From: Streptomyces sp. NBC_00234 | GTDB lineage: Bacteria; Actinomycetota; Actinomycetes; Streptomycetales; Streptomycetaceae | DNA: 64,000 nt | Assembly (NCBI RefSeq): GCF_036195325.1 | Contig: NZ_CP108101.1 | Span: 5,332,001-5,396,000, forward strand | Reading direction: 5' to 3' | Shown: positions 43,901 through 52,694 of the stretch, piece after piece | How the letters are laid out: the number at the start of each line of letters is the position of its first letter | Position numbering within the stretch: the stretch's first letter is position 1 | Made by a program: the position numbers and the translations under genes | Notes under the pieces: model-generated | Databases searched by the model: none | Told to the model about the DNA's origin: nothing | Seen by the model: the letters and a program-made list of their open reading frames with translations, nothing else

Positions 43901-44881
43901 TCAGGCGACCTCGGGCAGCGCGGAGGGGCCGCGGAAGGTGCGGCGGTACGCCTGCGGAGTCGTGTCGAGCGAGCGTGTGAACTGGTGCCGGAGCGCCGCC
44001 GCGGTGCCGAAGCCGGTCCGGCCGGCGATCATGTCCATGGTCTCGTCGGAGCTCTCCAGCAAGTGCTGTGCCAGCAGTACGCGTTGGCGCAGCAGCCAGC
44101 GGTACGGAGTGGTCCCCGTCTCCTGCTGGAAGCGGCGCGCGAAGGTGCGCGGCGACATATGGGCCAGGCCGGCGAGCTGCTCGACGGTCATCTCCTGGTC
44201 CAGATGGCGTTCCATCCAGGCGAGCGTCTCGCCGACCGTGTCGCACGCGGCCCGGGGCAGCGGACGCTCGATGTACTGCGCCTGCCCGCCGTCGCGGTGC
44301 GGGGGCACGACCATGCGGCGGGCGACGGCGTTGGCCACCTCCTGCCCGTACGCCTGGCGGACCAGGTGGAGCGAGGCGTCGATCCCCGCCGCCGTACCCG
44401 CCGAGCTGATGACGGGGCCGTCGTCCACGTACAGCACATCGGGCTCGACGACGGCGCGAGGGAAGCGGCGGGCCAGCTCGGCGGCGTGGCGCCAGTGGGT
44501 GGTGCAGCGGCGCCCGTCCAGCAGTCCGGCCGCGCCGAGCACGTACGCGCCGGAGCAGACGCTCAGCACCCGCGCGCCGCGGTCCACGGCCCGGCGCAGG
44601 GCGTCCAGCGCCTCCTCGGGGTACGCGCGGTTCGCGAAGTGACTGCCCGCGGGGACGGCGATGAGGTCGGCCTCGTCCAGCCGGTCGAGGCCGTGCGGCG
44701 TACTGATCGTGAATCCGGCGTGGGTCCGCAGAACCGGTCCCTCGGCGGAGACCACCGCGAAGTCGTGGACGGGCAGCCCCTCTTCGCTGCGGTCCAGTCC
44801 GAAGACCTCGCACAGCACGCCGAGTTCGAAGGGGTGTACCTCGTCGAGCAGCAGAACGGCGACATTGTTCAGCATGGGCAT
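43901..44881 (-). CDS. nrdS: GlxA-type AraC-family regulator (NrdS position)
   Basis: A 326-residue protein with an N-terminal DJ-1/PfpI-like domain (LSVCSGAYVLGAAGLLDGR elbow) and a C-terminal AraC helix-turn-helix pair (MSPRTFARRFQQETGTTPYRWL and FGTAAALRHQFTRSLDTTPQAYR). In S. coelicolor the nrdA-nrdB operon is accompanied by an AraC-like gene called nrdS, and this gene occupies that position and strand. Here 343 bases with a palindromic repeat and an opposed small ORF separate it from nrdB, so it may not be co-transcribed. ATG 44881 or 44875 may start it. Confidence 0.8.
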   Translation of the reverse strand: MPMLNNVAVLLLDEVHPFELGVLCEVFGLDRSEEGLPVHDFAVVSAEGPVLRTHAGFTISTPHGLDRLDEADLIAVPAGSHFANRAYPEEALDALRRAVDRGARVLSVCSGAYVLGAAGLLDGRRCTTHWRHAAELARRFPRAVVEPDVLYVDDGPVISSAGTAAGIDASLHLVRQAYGQEVANAVARRMVVPPHRDGGQAQYIERPLPRAACDTVGETLAWMERHLDQEMTVEQLAGLAHMSPRTFARRFQQETGTTPYRWLLRQRVLLAQHLLESSDETMDMIAGRTGFGTAAALRHQFTRSLDTTPQAYRRTFRGPSALPEVA

Positions 44882-44962
44882 GGCGACAGTGTGGCAGTAA
44901 TTCGATGCTGTGTGACAGTCCTGCCACTGCCGGATTCTGGGCGAACGGACGACAGTAGAGGC

Positions 44963-45175
44963 ATGAACACATTCGTGAACTACGCAGGCATAGCCGTCCT
45001 TTTCGCCCTCGTCCTGCTGCCCGCGCTGGTCGGCCTCGCCCGTGAGCGGCGCATCGACCGCGCACTGCGCGCAGCGCAACGGAGCCAGGGAGCCGAACCC
45101 CCGCACGCCGAAGGCGCCGCGCGGCCGGTCACGGCAACGCGGCGCCCCGTCGTCGGAACCTGGGCCCGGGTCTAG
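44963..45175 (+). CDS. Small membrane protein between nrdS and nrdB
   Basis: A 70-residue product: MNTFVNYAGIAVLFALVLLP begins a membrane segment, then a basic region (RERRIDRALRAAQRS) and a Pro/Ala/Arg tail ending TWARV. ATG 44963 has GTAGAGG close upstream. It is divergent from nrdS and convergent with nrdB. Its TAG stop is the CTAG end of a palindromic repeat, so the natural C-terminus may have been changed by the repeat. No family is recognised. Confidence 0.6.
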   Translation: MNTFVNYAGIAVLFALVLLPALVGLARERRIDRALRAAQRSQGAEPPHAEGAARPVTATRRPVVGTWARV

Positions 45176-45228
45176 GGCCTCTCGTTTGGATCACGCCGGG
45201 CTCGCGGGGTCCAAACGAAAGACCCTAG
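45172..45228. repeat. CTAG-type palindromic repeat, copy B
   Basis: A 57-base palindrome whose two 21-base arms differ at three positions. The arms start CTAGGGYCTYTCGTTTGGA. The left CTAG gives the stop of the 70-residue ORF and the right CTAG gives the stop of nrdB on the other strand. It probably also terminates both transcripts. Confidence 0.85.
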
Positions 45229-46241
45229 AAGTCGTCGTCGAAGCCGACCGAGCCCTCCACTGCCACCTGGTACGCGGACGGCCGGCGCTCGAAGAAGTTC
45301 GTCAGCTCCTGGACACCCTGGAGCTCCATGAACGAGAACGGGTTCTCCGAGCCGTACAGCGCGGGGAAGCCGAGGCGGGTGAGCCGCTGGTCGGCCACAC
45401 ACTCCAGGTACTGGCGCATCGACTCGGTGTTCATGCCGGGCAGGCCCTCGCCGCACAGGTCGCGGCCGAACTGCAGCTCGGCCTCGACGGCCTCCTTCAG
45501 CATGTCGGTGACCTGCTGCTGGAGGGCGTCGTCGAAGAGGTCCGGCTCCTCCTTGCGGACCGTGTCCACGACCTCGAACGCGAAGTTCATGTGCATGGTC
45601 TCGTCGCGGAAGACCCAGTTGGTCCCCGTGGCGAGGCCGTGCAGCAGGCCGCGGGAGCGGAACCAGTACACGTACGCGAAGGCACCGTAGAAGAACAGCC
45701 CCTCGATGCACGCCGCGAAGCAGATCAGGTTCAGCAGGAAGCGACGGCGGTCCGCCTTCGTCTCCAGCCGGTCGAGCTTCTCGACCTCGTTGATCCACTT
45801 GAAGCAGAACTGCGCCTTCTCGCGGATCGAGGGAATCTCCTCGACCGCGTCGAACGCCGCCGCGCGGTCGTCCGGATCGGGCAGATAGGTGTCGAGCAGC
45901 GTCAGATAGAACTGGACGTGCACGGCCTCCTCGAAGAGCTGCCGCGACAGATACAGGCGCGCCTCGGGCGAGTTGATGTGCTTGTACAGCGTCAACACGA
46001 GGTTGTTGGAGACGATCGAGTCACCGGTCGCGAAGAACGCGACGAGCCGGCCGATCATGTGCTGCTCGCCGGGCGACAGCTTCGCGAGGTCGGCCACGTC
46101 GGAGTGGAGGTCGACCTCCTCCACCGTCCAGGTGTTCTTGATCGCGTCGCGGTAACGCTCGTAGAAGTCCGGATAGCGCATCGGCCGCAGGGTCAGCTCG
46201 AAGCCCGGGTCCAGGAGGTTCTTGTGGTCGGTGGAGCTCAT
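45225..46241 (-). CDS. nrdB: Class Ia ribonucleotide reductase, beta subunit
   Basis: A 338-residue R2 protein carrying the diiron-tyrosyl radical site. Helices with metal ligands include RQLFEEAVHVQFY and FRDETMHMNFAFEVV, and the tyrosine lies in EGLFFYGAFAYVYWF or nearby. ATG 46241 overlaps the nrdA stop by one base (TAATG), so translation is coupled. It reduces ribonucleotides together with NrdA. The stop codon is contributed by a palindromic repeat. Confidence 0.95.
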   Translation of the reverse strand: MSSTDHKNLLDPGFELTLRPMRYPDFYERYRDAIKNTWTVEEVDLHSDVADLAKLSPGEQHMIGRLVAFFATGDSIVSNNLVLTLYKHINSPEARLYLSRQLFEEAVHVQFYLTLLDTYLPDPDDRAAAFDAVEEIPSIREKAQFCFKWINEVEKLDRLETKADRRRFLLNLICFAACIEGLFFYGAFAYVYWFRSRGLLHGLATGTNWVFRDETMHMNFAFEVVDTVRKEEPDLFDDALQQQVTDMLKEAVEAELQFGRDLCGEGLPGMNTESMRQYLECVADQRLTRLGFPALYGSENPFSFMELQGVQELTNFFERRPSAYQVAVEGSVGFDDDF

Positions 46242-48637
46242 TACTGGCAGGCCTCGCAGGACTCGGGGTTTTCGAGGGAGCAGGCGATCGCGTCCGCGTC
46301 GGGCGCGGACGCCTGTACGGGGACCGGGGCGGCGGAGGCCGCCCGCGCGATCCGGGTCGCCGGGCGCGACCGCAGGTAGTACGTCGTCTTCAGCCCCTGC
46401 TTCCAGGCGTACGCGTACATCGAGGAGAGCTTGCCGATCGTCGGCGTCTCCAGGAACAGGTTCAGCGACTGGCTCTGGTCGAGGAACGGCGTACGGGCCG
46501 CCGCCATGTCGATCAGTCCGCGCTGCGGGATCTCCCACGCAGTGCGGTACAGCGCCCGCACCTCCTCGGGAATCCACGCGAAGCCCTGTACGGAACCGCT
46601 CGCCTCGCGCAACGCCTCCCGGGTCCGCGCGTCCCACACGCCGAGCTTCTTCAGCTCGTCGACCAGGTACGCGTTGACCTGGAGGAACTCACCGCTGAGC
46701 GTCTCGCGCTTGAAGAGGTTGGAGACCTGCGGCTCGATGCACTCGTAGACCCCGGCGATCGAGGCGATGGTCGCCGTCGGCGCGATGGCCAGCAGGAGCG
46801 AGTTGCGCATGCCGGTCCGTGCGACCCGGGCGCGCAGGGCGTCCCAGCGCTCCGGCCAGTTCAGCTCGGTGTCGTAGTGGTCGGGGTGCAGCACACCGCG
46901 GGCGGTGCGCGTCTGCGACCAGGCCGGGAGGGGGCCGGAGCGCTCGGCGAGATCGCAGGACGCCTCGTAGGCGGCGAGCATGATCCGCTCGGAGATCTTC
47001 GTGGACAGCGCGCGTGCCTCGGGGGAGTCGAACGGCAGACGCAGCTGGAAGAAGACGTCCTGGAGGCCCATCGCGCCCAGGCCGACGGGCCGCCACCTGG
47101 CGTTGGACGAGCCGGCCTGCTCGGTCGGGTAGAAGTTGATGTCGACGACCCGGTCGAGGAAGGTCACCGCGGTACGGACCGTGGAGTCCAGCCGCTCCCA
47201 GTCGATGTCCCCGTCGGCCACGAAGGCGCCGAGGTTGACCGAACCGAGGTTGCAGACCGCCGTCTCGCCGTCGTCCGTGACTTCGAGGATCTCGGTGCAC
47301 AGGTTCGAGGAGTGGACCACGCGGCCCGGCTCGGCGGTCTGGTTGGCCGTGCGGTTGGAGGCGTCCTTGAACGTCATCCAGCCCTGCCCGGTCTGCGCGA
47401 GCGTACGCATCATCCGGCCGTACAGGTCACGCGCGGGCATGGTCTTGCGGGCCAGCCCGGCCTCCTCCGCCGCGCGGTAGGCCGCGTCGAACTCCGCGCC
47501 CCACAGGTCGACCAGCTCGGGCACGTCGGCGGGCGAGAACAGCGACCACTGGCCGTCGGTGTCGACCCGGCGCATGAACTCGTCCGGAATCCAGTGCGCC
47601 AGGTTGAGGTTGTGCGTACGCCGCTGGTCCTCGCCCGTGTTGTCGCGCAGTTCGAGGAACTCCTCGATGTCCGCGTGCCAGGTCTCCAGGTACACGGCGG
47701 CTGCGCCCTTGCGGCGGCCCCCCTGGTTGACCGCGGCGACCGAGGCGTCGAGCGTCTTGAGGAACGGAACGATGCCGTTGGAGTGCCCGTTGGTGCCGCG
47801 GATCAGTGAACCGCGGGCGCGGATACGGGAGTACGAGAGGCCGATGCCGCCCGCGTGCTTCGAGAGCCGGGCCACCTGGTGGTAGCGGTCGTAGATCGAG
47901 TCGAGCTCGTCGAGCGGCGAGTCCAGCAGGTAGCAGGAGGACATCTGCGGGTGCCGGGTACCGGAGTTGAACAGGGTGGGGGAGGAGGGGAGGTAGTCGA
48001 GCCGGCTCATCAGGCCGTACAGCGCGGCGACCTCGTCCAGCGCCTCCGGGGTGTCGTCCTCGGCGAGACCGGCCGCCACCCGCAGCATGAAGTGCTGCGG
48101 GGTCTCGATCACCGCACGGGTCAGCGGGTGGCGCAGCAGGTACCGGCTGTACAGCGTCCGCAGGCCGAAGTAGCCGAACCGGTCGTCCGCGCCGGCCACG
48201 AGCGAGCCACCGACCAGGGCGTCGAGCCGGGAGGCGTGGACCCGGACGAACTGGGCGGTGCGGTCCGCGATCAGGCCCTCGCGGTGTCCGACGGCGACCG
48301 AGGCGGAGAAGGAGACCGCGCCCTGGCCGGCCGCCTCGTCCGCGATCGTGCGGGTGAGGAGCCGGGCGGCGAGCCGGGAGTAGGCGGGGTCCTCGGAGAT
48401 CAGGCCCGCGGCGGCCTCCGTGGCCAGCGAGCGCAGCTCGGCCTCGTCCGACCGGGCGTTGCGACCGCGCAGCGCGGCGGCGGCGACGCGGCCGGGGTCG
48501 GTGTCGGGCAGATCGGCCGTGAGGTCGGTGAGGGTCCGCAGCAGTGCGGTCCCGGGTCCGTCCGTCGTGGCTTCCGTGGTCTTCCCGGACGCGGCGTTCC
48601 CTGCGGCTGAAACCGGATCGGCTGGCGCGATGGTCAC
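46241..48637 (-). CDS. nrdA: Class Ia ribonucleotide reductase, alpha subunit
   Basis: A 798-residue R1 subunit. Active-site cysteine segments MSSCYLLD, SSNLCTEIL (radical Cys in N-x-C-x-E) and AVCNLGSVNLG are present. The C-terminal shuttle cysteines lie in CSLENPESCEACQ. An N-terminal ATP-cone is not obvious. GTG 48637 has GGGAGA upstream; longer in-frame starts would run into the riboswitch. Expression is predicted to be turned down by adenosylcobalamin, when a B12-dependent reductase elsewhere could take over. Confidence 0.93.
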   Translation of the reverse strand: MTIAPADPVSAAGNAASGKTTEATTDGPGTALLRTLTDLTADLPDTDPGRVAAAALRGRNARSDEAELRSLATEAAAGLISEDPAYSRLAARLLTRTIADEAAGQGAVSFSASVAVGHREGLIADRTAQFVRVHASRLDALVGGSLVAGADDRFGYFGLRTLYSRYLLRHPLTRAVIETPQHFMLRVAAGLAEDDTPEALDEVAALYGLMSRLDYLPSSPTLFNSGTRHPQMSSCYLLDSPLDELDSIYDRYHQVARLSKHAGGIGLSYSRIRARGSLIRGTNGHSNGIVPFLKTLDASVAAVNQGGRRKGAAAVYLETWHADIEEFLELRDNTGEDQRRTHNLNLAHWIPDEFMRRVDTDGQWSLFSPADVPELVDLWGAEFDAAYRAAEEAGLARKTMPARDLYGRMMRTLAQTGQGWMTFKDASNRTANQTAEPGRVVHSSNLCTEILEVTDDGETAVCNLGSVNLGAFVADGDIDWERLDSTVRTAVTFLDRVVDINFYPTEQAGSSNARWRPVGLGAMGLQDVFFQLRLPFDSPEARALSTKISERIMLAAYEASCDLAERSGPLPAWSQTRTARGVLHPDHYDTELNWPERWDALRARVARTGMRNSLLLAIAPTATIASIAGVYECIEPQVSNLFKRETLSGEFLQVNAYLVDELKKLGVWDARTREALREASGSVQGFAWIPEEVRALYRTAWEIPQRGLIDMAAARTPFLDQSQSLNLFLETPTIGKLSSMYAYAWKQGLKTTYYLRSRPATRIARAASAAPVPVQASAPDADAIACSLENPESCEACQ

Positions 48638-48784
48638 CGGTGCTCTCCCTCGCTCGGCTCGGGGCCGGCGGGGAGCGGGGGCAGCCGGGCAGAGCGGGGC
48701 CCGGAGGCGGCAGCACTGCGTGCGGCGTCCACCGGCCCATCCGCGAGGCCCGGACGTCTCTGCGCCCGGTTCGGTCGAGCCGGA

Positions 48785-48897
48785 CGCGCTGTCGACAGGT
48801 CTTCGGACTTCGGATGCGCAAAAGCGCACCGATCACACCGTTGCGGGACAGTTCCGGATTCGCACCGGATTCCCCTGCGGCGACAGCGAGCACGAGC
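48785..48897 (-). promoter_or_regulatory. Cobalamin (AdoCbl) riboswitch upstream of nrdA
   Basis: Read on the minus strand, the leader contains GGGAATCCGGTGCGAATCC, ACTGTCCCGCAACGGTG and AGTCCGAAGACCTG, the conserved elements of the B12 riboswitch core. It ends about 150 bases before the nrdA start. Control of Streptomyces nrdABS by a B12 riboswitch is established. Confidence 0.93.
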
Positions 48898-48901
48898 ATA
48901 C

Positions 48902-48935
48902 ATGTGGGGGCTGCCCATCGAGGCAGCCCCCACAT
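48902..48935. terminator. Terminator between GNAT gene and nrdA riboswitch
   Basis: A perfect 14-base stem (ATGTGGGGGCTGCC and complement, six-base loop) lies just downstream of the GNAT stop. It separates that transcript from the riboswitch leader. Confidence 0.8.
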
Positions 48936-48960
48936 CTTGTGTCGTGCGAGCGGAGTGCGG

Positions 48961-49464
48961 TTACAGTGCCAGCCGGAACGTGAGCAGGGGGCCGAAATCG
49001 GGCAGGGGCTCCCAGTCCCGCTCCGGAGTCCGTACGAAGCCGAGGCGCTGGTAGATCCGGTGGGCGTCCCGCATGACGTCCTGCGTCGACAGGACGACCC
49101 CGGTGACCCCCTCCGTGGCCCGTGCCCGGTCGATGCACGCCCGCACCAGAGCCTCGCCGGCCCCGCGTCCGCGGGCCTCGCCCGAGACCGCCAGCATCCG
49201 GAACTCGGCCTCGCCCTCCAGGGCGATGTCCGCCCAGGGATTCCCGGACAGGGCGTATGTGACCCCGCCGAGAACCGCGCCCTCCGAGCCCACGGCGACC
49301 AGCACCTCGGCCTCCGCGGCCCGCCGTCCCACGGCCCGCAGTTCGGCCAGATACGGGTCCTCGGCCCCGAGATCCAGCAGACCGTCGTCGAGATACGCGT
49401 GAGCCGTGATCTCGCCCAGCGCTTCGTGCTCCCCGGGGCCGATGGGCCTGATCGAAATGTCCAT
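48961..49464 (-). CDS. GNAT-family N-acetyltransferase
   Basis: A 167-residue GNAT protein. The acetyl-CoA motif is EFRMLAVSGEARGRGAGEALV, with RGRGAG as the pyrophosphate loop, and a C-terminal DAHRIYQRLGFVRT strand follows. ATG 49464 (MDISIRP) starts the fold. The substrate is unknown. It is flanked by terminators on both sides, so it is probably monocistronic. Confidence 0.85.
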   Translation of the reverse strand: MDISIRPIGPGEHEALGEITAHAYLDDGLLDLGAEDPYLAELRAVGRRAAEAEVLVAVGSEGAVLGGVTYALSGNPWADIALEGEAEFRMLAVSGEARGRGAGEALVRACIDRARATEGVTGVVLSTQDVMRDAHRIYQRLGFVRTPERDWEPLPDFGPLLTFRLAL

Positions 49465-49511
49465 GCGGGGAGTGTGCCGCACCGGGGGCGCATGGGCGTA
49501 CCGGATATGCG

Positions 49512-49553
49512 ACGGGCCGCCGCGCCTCCGTTGCCGGAGTCGCGACGGCCCGT
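49512..49553. terminator. Hairpin between symporter and GNAT genes
   Basis: A 17-pair interrupted stem: ACGGGCCG, CGCG and CTCCG arms pair with their complements around a TTGC loop, with two one-base mismatches. It lies downstream of the symporter stop. Confidence 0.75.
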
Positions 49554-49575
49554 TGCGGAGCGGTCGGTGCGGGGG

Positions 49576-51210
49576 TCAGTGACCGCCGGGCGCGCCCGCG
49601 GTGGCGGGCGGCAGGACCGTCTTGACGCCCGGGTCGCCCGCGTCCGCCGTGTAGTCGGACGGCGAGGTCTCGTCGATCCCGGCCGGCGCCTTCAGCGCGT
49701 TGAGGACGAAGGTGAGGACGACCACGACCACCACGTTCAGGACGAACGCGGTGAGACCGATGTAGCCGATCTCGCCGATGCCCGGGATCTCCTTCGAGGA
49801 GCCGCCGAAGTGCTTCTGGGTCGGGCTGGCGACGCCGTACGCGGCGACCGTCCCGTACACCATGCCGACCGCCCAGCCCGCGATCAGGGCCCAGCGGTGG
49901 AACCAGCGGGTGAACAGGCCGCCGACCAGTGCGGGCATGGTCTGGAGGATCCAGATCCCGCCGAGCAGCTGGAAGTTGATCGCGACCGTCTTGTCCATGG
50001 TGAGGACGAAGGCGAGCGCGCCGACCTTCACCAGGAGCGAGACCAGCTTGGAGACCTTGGTCTCCTGCGCCGGGGTCGCGTCGGGCTTCAGGAAGTCCTT
50101 GTAGATGTTGCGGGTGAAGAGGTTCGCCGCGGCGATCGACATGATGGCCGCCGGCACCAGCGCGCCGATGCCGATCGCGGCGAAGGCCACGCCCGCGAAC
50201 CAGTCGGGGAACATGTTCTCGAACAGCTGAGGGATCGCCAGCTGGCCGTTGTCCACCTTGACTCCGGCGGCGATCGCCATGAAGCCGAGCAGCGCCAGCA
50301 GCCCCAGCATCAGCGAGTACAGCGGGAGGATCGTCGTGTTGCGGCGGATCACGTCACGGCTGCGGCTGGAGAGCGTCGCCGTGATCGAGTGGGGATACAT
50401 GAAGAGCGCGAGCGCCGAGCCGAGCGCCAGGGTGGCGTAGCCCCACTGGCCCATCTCGCCCGGGACGAGCGCACCGCGCGGCTTGCCGGTGGCCTCGTTC
50501 GTCTGCGAGAACGCCTCGCCCGCCTTGGCGAAGATGTCGTCGAAGCCGCCCAGCTTGATCGGGATGTAGATGATCGCCACGGCGATGACCAGGTAGATCA
50601 GCCCATCCTTGACGAACGCGATCAGCGCCGGCGCCCGCAGGCCCGAGGAGTAGGTGTACGCGGCGAGCACCGCGAACGCGATCAGCAGCGGCAGGTCCTT
50701 GACGAACCAGTGCGTGGTCTCGCCACCGCCGACGCCCATCACGTCCAGCACCGCCTGGATGCCGACCAGCTGGAGCGCGATGTACGGCATCGTGGCGAGG
50801 ATGCCGGTGAGGGCGACCGCCAGCGAGAGCCCCTTCGAGCCGAAGCGGCCCCGGACGAAGTCCGAGGTGGTGACGTACCCGTGCTTGTGCGACACCGACC
50901 ACAGCCGCGGCAGGAAGGTGAAGATCAGCGGGTAGACGAGGATCGTGTACGGGACGGCGAAGAAGCCCGCCGCGCCCGCCGCGTAGATCGCCGCGGGGAC
51001 GGCGACGAAGGTGTACGCCGTGTAGAGGTCACCGCCCAGCAGGAACCAGGTGACCCAGGTGCCGAACGACCGTCCGCCCAGGCCCCATTCGTCCAGGCTG
51101 TTCTCGTTCTCGGCCTTCCGCCAGCGGGCGGCCATGAATCCGATGACCGTGACGGCCAGGAAGAAGAAGATGAATACGGCGAGTGCTACGCCGTTGACGC
51201 CGTCCTTCAT
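49576..51210 (-). CDS. Sodium:solute symporter, probable monocarboxylate transporter
   Basis: A 544-residue membrane protein of the SSS family with about 13 helices. The GLGGRSFGTWVTWFLLGGDLYTAYTF region and YPHSITATLSSRSRDVIRRN are typical of the actinobacterial MctC/acetate-pyruvate group. ATG 51210 overlaps the DUF3311 stop (ATGA), the usual coupling for this transporter pair. The substrate is inferred from family resemblance only. Confidence 0.85.
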   Translation of the reverse strand: MKDGVNGVALAVFIFFFLAVTVIGFMAARWRKAENENSLDEWGLGGRSFGTWVTWFLLGGDLYTAYTFVAVPAAIYAAGAAGFFAVPYTILVYPLIFTFLPRLWSVSHKHGYVTTSDFVRGRFGSKGLSLAVALTGILATMPYIALQLVGIQAVLDVMGVGGGETTHWFVKDLPLLIAFAVLAAYTYSSGLRAPALIAFVKDGLIYLVIAVAIIYIPIKLGGFDDIFAKAGEAFSQTNEATGKPRGALVPGEMGQWGYATLALGSALALFMYPHSITATLSSRSRDVIRRNTTILPLYSLMLGLLALLGFMAIAAGVKVDNGQLAIPQLFENMFPDWFAGVAFAAIGIGALVPAAIMSIAAANLFTRNIYKDFLKPDATPAQETKVSKLVSLLVKVGALAFVLTMDKTVAINFQLLGGIWILQTMPALVGGLFTRWFHRWALIAGWAVGMVYGTVAAYGVASPTQKHFGGSSKEIPGIGEIGYIGLTAFVLNVVVVVVLTFVLNALKAPAGIDETSPSDYTADAGDPGVKTVLPPATAGAPGGH

Positions 51211-51461
51211 GCTGACGCACCTCCCTTGCGGGCGCGCTGGTCACGCTGCCACAGCGTGTACGCGACCATCGTCAGTGCGGTCGAGATGAGGACCCACAGC
51301 ATCTGGTACCAGTAGAAGAACGGGATGCCGATGAACGTGGGTTCGACCTTCGCGTACGAGCTCACCCAGAGCATCGCCACGAACGGCGCAATGAGGCACA
51401 CGGCGATAACCACCCGCACGGGTGTGATCGTTGGCCGTTTTTCGGCGGTGTTTTCGGGCAT
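51207..51461 (-). CDS. DUF3311 small membrane protein
   Basis: An 84-residue protein with two membrane helices (VVIAVCLIAPFVAMLWV and FFYWYQMLWVLISTALTMVAY). DUF3311 proteins are nearly always encoded just before a sodium:solute symporter and are likely a small accessory subunit. ATG 51461 (MPENTAEK) is preferred to an upstream in-frame start. The overlap with the symporter start is four bases. Confidence 0.85.
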   Translation of the reverse strand: MPENTAEKRPTITPVRVVIAVCLIAPFVAMLWVSSYAKVEPTFIGIPFFYWYQMLWVLISTALTMVAYTLWQRDQRARKGGASA

Positions 51462-51643
51462 GTGGTGCTCCGTCCCCTCGCTGGTCACCTGGTGTAATGC
51501 GCACGAAATCTAGGCGAGGGGTCCGTCCAGCGTCACCCCCTGTCCGCATTGCGGTAGTGCAACGGTGATGTCTCGGTGACATGCACGAACGACGGCAGGG
51601 TCCGGTTCACGCCAATCCCGAGGTGACGGTGGCGGCGGGCAGC

Positions 51644-51684
51644 GAACGGCCCCCGTGGGGATGGTGATTCCACGGGGGCCGTTC
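51644..51684 (-). terminator. Terminator of dasR
   Basis: A perfect 15-base inverted repeat (GAACGGCCCCCGTGG and complement, 11-base loop) lies about 50 bases beyond the dasR stop. Confidence 0.85.
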
Positions 51685-51732
51685 GTCGTGCGGGTCGCGA
51701 CAGGTGATGCGGTGGGACTCGGTCGGTGGGAC

Positions 51733-52497
51733 TCAGTCGGTGGGCCGCTTGAGGCGGGCCACGAACTTGTAGCGGTCGCCGCGGTACACGGAGCGCACCC
51801 ACTCCACCGGCTCGCCGTGTCCGTCGATCGAGTGCCGGGACAGCATCAGCATCGGCAGGCCGACGTCCGTGCCCAGCAGTCCGGCCTCGCGCGGGGTGGC
51901 GAGGGAGGTCTCGATCGTCTCCTCGGCCTCGGCCAGCCGCACGTCGTACACCTCGGCGAGCGCGGTGTAGAGAGAGGTGTACTTCACCAGTGAACGGCGC
52001 AGCGCGGGAAAGCGTTTGGCCGAAAGGTGTGTGGTCTCGATCGCCATCGGCTCACCGCTGGCGAGGCGCAGCCGCTCGATCCGCAGCACCCGCCCGCCCG
52101 CGGTGATGTCGAGCAGGCCGGCGAGCGCGTCGTCGGCCGTGATGTATCCGATGTCCAGGAGCTGGGACGTGGGTTCCAGCCCCTGGGCGCGCATGTCCTC
52201 GGTGTACGAGGTCAGCTGGAGCGCCTGGGAGACCTTCGGCTTGGCGACGAAGGTTCCCTTGCCCTGGATGCGCTCCAACCGGCCCTCGACGACCAGCTCC
52301 TGAAGTGCCTGACGCACCGTCGTGCGAGAGGTGTCGAACTCGGCCGCCAGGGTCCGCTCGGGCGGTACCGGGGTACCGGGCGGCAGGGTGTCGGTCATGT
52401 CGAGCAGGTGGCGCTTGAGCCGGTAGTACTTCGGTACGCGTGCCGTACGCGTACCCGCACCGGTCTCGTTCTCCGCACTGCCCCCGTCTGCACCCAT
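51733..52497 (-). CDS. dasR: GntR/HutC-family aminosugar regulator DasR
   Basis: A 254-residue GntR-family repressor of the HutC subfamily. The winged helix contains PPERTLAAEFDTSRTTVRQALQELVVEGRLERIQGKGTF. The effector domain (about 95-250) binds glucosamine-6-phosphate or related phosphosugars in DasR. ATG 52497 gives exactly the 254-residue length known for Streptomyces DasR. It is divergent from dasA with dre-like operators between, and it controls the aminosugar genes to the right. Confidence 0.96.
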   Translation of the reverse strand: MGADGGSAENETGAGTRTARVPKYYRLKRHLLDMTDTLPPGTPVPPERTLAAEFDTSRTTVRQALQELVVEGRLERIQGKGTFVAKPKVSQALQLTSYTEDMRAQGLEPTSQLLDIGYITADDALAGLLDITAGGRVLRIERLRLASGEPMAIETTHLSAKRFPALRRSLVKYTSLYTALAEVYDVRLAEAEETIETSLATPREAGLLGTDVGLPMLMLSRHSIDGHGEPVEWVRSVYRGDRYKFVARLKRPTD

Positions 52498-52654
52498 GGC
52501 CCGCCTTCCCGACTGCTGCGTTGCTGCCGTCACCGGCTCCTCCGTCTGTCGCGGCTCACATGGTGGCACGGTCCGGTCACGGGTCGTCGCCCTCCCCTAG
52601 GTGTCGGTCCTATAACGGACGCGAGTGCACTTCTTATACACCCTTGACACCCCT

Positions 52655-52694
52655 AAAGGTCTAGGCCAAGCTCCCGGTACTGGTCTAAACCATT
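52655..52694. promoter_or_regulatory. Two dre operator sites between dasR and dasA
   Basis: AAAGGTCTAGGCCAAG (52655-52670) and ACTGGTCTAAACCATT (52679-52694) resemble the DasR consensus ACTGGTCTAGACCAGT, and their centres are 24 bases apart. A TTGACA (52644-52649) with a 17-base spacer to CAAGCT (52667-52672) may be the dasA promoter, whose spacer and -10 the first site overlaps. Confidence 0.85.

Noticed and set aside
48637..48829. A 64-residue N-terminal extension of nrdA
   Set aside because: The extension would be encoded inside the cobalamin riboswitch. GTG 48637 has a proper ribosome site and a normal R1 N-terminus.
48544..51315. A 923-codon plus-strand frame across the riboswitch, GNAT gene and symporter
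   Set aside because: It crosses several real minus-strand features and a terminator, and its sequence is low-complexity Arg/Asp/Gly.
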